Source: Parvularcula sp039818345 (GTDB lineage: Bacteria > Pseudomonadota > Alphaproteobacteria > Caulobacterales > Parvularculaceae). Taken from it: a stretch of 64,000 nucleotides of DNA. Positions 61,860 to 64,000 of the stretch are shown here, piece after piece (the first letter of the stretch is position 1; each line of letters opens with the position of its first letter). The stretch covers positions 1 through 64,000 of the forward strand of contig JBCBUC010000015.1 in the NCBI GenBank assembly GCA_039818345.1, in the 5' to 3' direction. Position numbers and translations under genes: made by a program. The notes under the pieces are model-generated. The model saw nothing but the letters and a program-made list of their open reading frames with translations. It made no database searches and was not told where the DNA came from.

Positions 61860-62539
61860 TCATCCGCGTGGCTTCAATTCTTACCATCAGTGTACTCGCT
61901 GCTTGTGCGTCGACTCCTGAGGAAGAAGAGATTGATCAGACGGCACGCGTCAAGCCGAACGAAAATCTGCCTGTCTCGGCGTCTGCATCGCTTTGGAATC
62001 GAGATCCGCAATCGCTCTTTGGCAATCGCCGCGCCCGGGAGGTTGGTGACCTTTTGACCGTCGTGGTTCAAATCGATGATAGCGCTGATATCCAAAATGA
62101 CAGTCAACTTAACAGAACGTCGGAGCGGACCTTTGAAATGCCTGCGGGATTTGGTTTGCCGCAATGGGCGTCCAACGCGCTGCCGTTTGATGCGACGCTC
62201 AATCCTGGTCTTGATGTGACCAGCGAAGAGCGGATCCGAGGGCAGGGGAACCTGACCCGTGCTGACGAAGTGACACTGCGGTTGGCGGCGAGGATCATCG
62301 ATGAATTGCCATCCGGTGATTTGGTGATTGAAGGCAATCAGTCCGTACAAGTCGGTGCCGACCGGCGGCAACTTCATGTCTCAGGGATCGTCCGTCCCGA
62401 AGATATTTCACGGCAGAACATGGTGATGCATGACCGTATCGCCGAAGCAGACATTCGATATATCGGCGGTGGGCCGATCACGTCGACTGGACGGAAGGGG
62501 CTTGGTAACAGGGTCCTGGATGTGATTGTTCCGTTCTAG
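61856..62539 (+). CDS. flgH: Flagellar L-ring lipoprotein FlgH
   Basis: Outer-membrane ring of the basal body, 227 residues. Lipobox VLAACAST, then SLWNRDPQSLFGNRRAREVGDLLTVVVQIDD, GNLTRADEVTLRLAARIIDELPSGDLVIEGNQSVQV and VSGIVRPEDISRQNMVMHDRIAEADIRYIGGG. Confidence 0.97.
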   Translation: MIIRVASILTISVLAACASTPEEEEIDQTARVKPNENLPVSASASLWNRDPQSLFGNRRAREVGDLLTVVVQIDDSADIQNDSQLNRTSERTFEMPAGFGLPQWASNALPFDATLNPGLDVTSEERIRGQGNLTRADEVTLRLAARIIDELPSGDLVIEGNQSVQVGADRRQLHVSGIVRPEDISRQNMVMHDRIAEADIRYIGGGPITSTGRKGLGNRVLDVIVPF

Positions 62540-62566
62540 GAGGGAACGGTTTAACTGGAGGTATGG

Positions 62567-63001
62567 GTGGTGAAAAATCGAATCTGGAAGGGTGCCCTCG
62601 GCGCCCTGTGCTTAGGCACGGCGTTTCTGCCGGCAGACGCACTTGCTGGCGGCAAATCGAACAAGCAAGAAACCAACACGAAAGTGCTGCGGTTTAAGCG
62701 GCCATTCGTTGTGCCCGTGGGCGATAATCTGCGCACGCAAGGCATGGTCGTGGTCTCGTTTAACATCGAGTTTGACAGCGATGTCGTCGAGGACGCGATG
62801 GAGCGTGAAGAAATCATCAGGGATCGGATACTGATCGCGCTGATGCATATGTCACACGATGGCGCGTTTGATACAGGGATTGCTGACCCGGCGATCGCAG
62901 GCATGATCAAGGAAAAGGTGCTGGCCGTCCTAGAAGAGCTCTATCCTCATGCAGTGGAGCAGATCTTGATCCAGGACTTGGTCAGCCGCCGCGTGACTTA
63001 A
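62567..63001 (+). CDS. FliL-like flagellar protein
   Basis: A 144-residue exported or membrane-anchored protein with an N-terminal hydrophobic segment (GALGALCLGTAFLPADALA). The rest has the FliL-like fold pattern: VLRFKRPFVVPVGDN, then an acidic region with VEDAMEREEIIRDRILIALMHMS and a C-terminal LYPHAVEQILIQDLVSRRVT. Start is one of two adjacent GTGs after GGAGG. It could be FliL itself or a FliL-related accessory protein; fliM does not follow. Confidence 0.7.
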   Translation: MVKNRIWKGALGALCLGTAFLPADALAGGKSNKQETNTKVLRFKRPFVVPVGDNLRTQGMVVVSFNIEFDSDVVEDAMEREEIIRDRILIALMHMSHDGAFDTGIADPAIAGMIKEKVLAVLEELYPHAVEQILIQDLVSRRVT

Positions 63002-63282
63002 GCTGTTTCGGCCTCGGTTGGGGCCTCAGTTTCTGTCCGTATCAACCCGATAATATCGTCGAGTTTGCTGTTGGTCTCGATCTGCTGCTCGAGGGCGTTG
63101 ATCATGGCCAACTGCTCGACGAACTGGTTCGCGTCCAGAGGCTCGAGTGGGTCTTGGTTCTCGATTTGCGCCGTGAGGAGCAGCAAGAACTCGCTCATTT
63201 CCTCGGACTCTTCTGTCTGTGGGCCGAGGATATCGCTCGTGCCGGTGGTCGGGGTTGTGGTAGCGACTTCAGAGACTTCCAT
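62998..63282 (-). CDS. flgD: FlgD-type hook-capping protein, short form
   Basis: A 94-residue protein with the FlgD N-terminal signature FLLLLTAQIENQDPLEPLDANQFVEQLAMINALEQQIETN. The Fn3- and Tudor-like domains that make typical FlgD about 220 residues are missing, and the stop is followed directly by the convergent fliL-like gene. It may be a natural minimal version, or a truncated gene. It follows fliK with a nine-base gap. Confidence 0.85.
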   Translation of the reverse strand: MEVSEVATTTPTTGTSDILGPQTEESEEMSEFLLLLTAQIENQDPLEPLDANQFVEQLAMINALEQQIETNSKLDDIIGLIRTETEAPTEAETA

Positions 63283-63290
63283 GGGGACTC

Positions 63291-64000
63291 CTAAATTTGG
63301 ATGTCGAGGGCACCGTCATGACGGCGTGTTGAGGCGTTGATGTCAGCCATGGCTACCGCTTCGTTGACCTGCCAGACCGTTCGCGGCCCGTCGTCATCGC
63401 TGGTCGATTGTTCAGATTGCTGCCAGTCGAGTTCGACATCGTCGAAGCCGCTATCTTTCAAGTCACCGGCGAGCGTCTCACCATGGCGACGCATCAGGTC
63501 CAGCGTGTCGCTTTCCGATGCACTGATGACGGCTTTGACCTGGCCTTGCCGGCCGACCTCTAATTCAATCAGAACACGGCCAAGCTCTGGTGGGTCAAGC
63601 TGCACCTCGATCGTACCTGTTCGTGTCCCTGCGCGGATGGTGTCGCGAATTTGCGCCATGGCTTCCGGTTCGAGTGGGGTATGGGATGGGCTGATCGTTC
63701 GCACCACCGCCGCTCCACCGGTTTGTACTGCTGTGTCCGAGCTCATCGCGACGGGCGCGGCCAGGATGTCTGTCGCTGCCGCGGCTAGTGGCGCTTTGGC
63801 GCTATCGGGCTTGAGGGGGGCTGGAGTAAGCGCAGTGCCAGGCGTCGGAAACTTCGTAAGCGGAAAGGCACTCTGCTGCTGGATAGGAAGCGGCCATGTC
63901 TGCGATGTCTGTTTCGGTGCCTCGCCGCTTCGGACGTCAACGGACAAGGCTGCGTCATCAGGAGAGATCTGAAGTGCGTGCGGCCTGGTGAGCGAGGGCT
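63291..64000 (-). CDS. fliK: Flagellar hook-length control protein FliK (partial)
   Basis: C-terminal part of FliK, running off the window. The conserved FliK core is TGTIEVQLDPPELGRVLIELEVGRQGQVKAVISASESDTLDLMRRHGETLAGDLKDSGFDDVELDW. The preceding part is Pro/Ala/Thr-rich, as expected for the ruler region. The frame stays open to base 64000, so the true start is outside. FliK switches export from hook to filament. Read with flgD downstream. Confidence 0.88.
   Translation of the reverse strand, partial: PSLTRPHALQISPDDAALSVDVRSGEAPKQTSQTWPLPIQQQSAFPLTKFPTPGTALTPAPLKPDSAKAPLAAAATDILAAPVAMSSDTAVQTGGAAVVRTISPSHTPLEPEAMAQIRDTIRAGTRTGTIEVQLDPPELGRVLIELEVGRQGQVKAVISASESDTLDLMRRHGETLAGDLKDSGFDDVELDWQQSEQSTSDDDGPRTVWQVNEAVAMADINASTRRHDGALDIQI

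Noticed and set aside
1..64000. CRISPR array or insertion sequences
   Set aside because: No regularly spaced direct repeats and no transposase-like frames were seen.

Overview
The window comes from an alphaproteobacterium, probably of the Caulobacterales/Parvularculales type. This is inferred from a full-length CtrA cell-cycle regulator, an alpha-type SspB adaptor, an NDUFS4-like complex I accessory subunit, ETF-ubiquinone oxidoreductase, a PhrB-type iron-sulfur photolyase, two very large TonB-dependent receptors and flagellar genes in alphaproteobacterial order. Coding density is high and most of the window is housekeeping. There is no rRNA operon, CRISPR array, insertion sequence or intact prophage.

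Region by region: 1-5 kb holds a truncated HisN-like phosphatase, an XRE regulator, a secreted alkylsulfatase-like hydrolase, a gamma-class carbonic anhydrase and a DUF6491 lipoprotein. 5-8.5 kb holds a ZIP metal transporter with a histidine-rich tail, the queC-queE pair of 7-deazaguanine synthesis and two lipoproteins. 8.6-11 kb is the rnhA-thrB-ispH operon. 11-19.5 kb has a small lipoprotein abutting argS, an Oar-like TonB receptor and valS. 19.5-25.8 kb has a divergent gamma-glutamyltransferase / P1-peptidase pair, a GlxA-type regulator divergent from a rhodanese and an acetyltransferase, an NDUFS4 homologue, a VOC protein, and tRNA-Arg(TCT) and tRNA-Pro(TGG). 25.9-33.3 kb has a lytic transglycosylase, a type-4 uracil-DNA glycosylase, ETF-QO, a phage-type GH19 endolysin with a C-terminal membrane anchor, secE-nusG and an unknown protein.

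33.5-38.6 kb is a coherent cluster: TetR regulator, RND/MMPL transporter, LolA-like periplasmic protein and an outer-membrane barrel, with a palindromic operator candidate. It looks like a trans-envelope hydrophobic-substrate export system. 38.6-46.4 kb carries an S41 protease, ctrA, sspB, an Mrp/ApbC ATPase, hflK-hflC and a fatty acid desaturase; a 106-bp bounded repeat supplies the stop codons of both hflC and the desaturase. 46.5-51.2 kb is complex I, with nuoABC and nuoD separated by an opposite-strand GT87-type membrane glycosyltransferase. 51.3-58.9 kb has the photolyase, a DUF2237 protein, pnp-rpsO and a second TonB receptor. 59-64 kb is flagellar: motA-flgF-flgG-flgA-flgH-fliL-like, facing a very short flgD and fliK, which runs off the end.

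The features most worth a second look are the split nuo operon, the stop-codon-donating repeat, the TetR/RND/LolA/barrel cluster, the anchored GH19 enzyme, and the 33-bp inverted repeat at the first base of the window, which is probably a contig-end fold-back artefact. I found no convincing wholly new multi-gene system. The RND cluster is the best candidate for an uncharacterised pathway.
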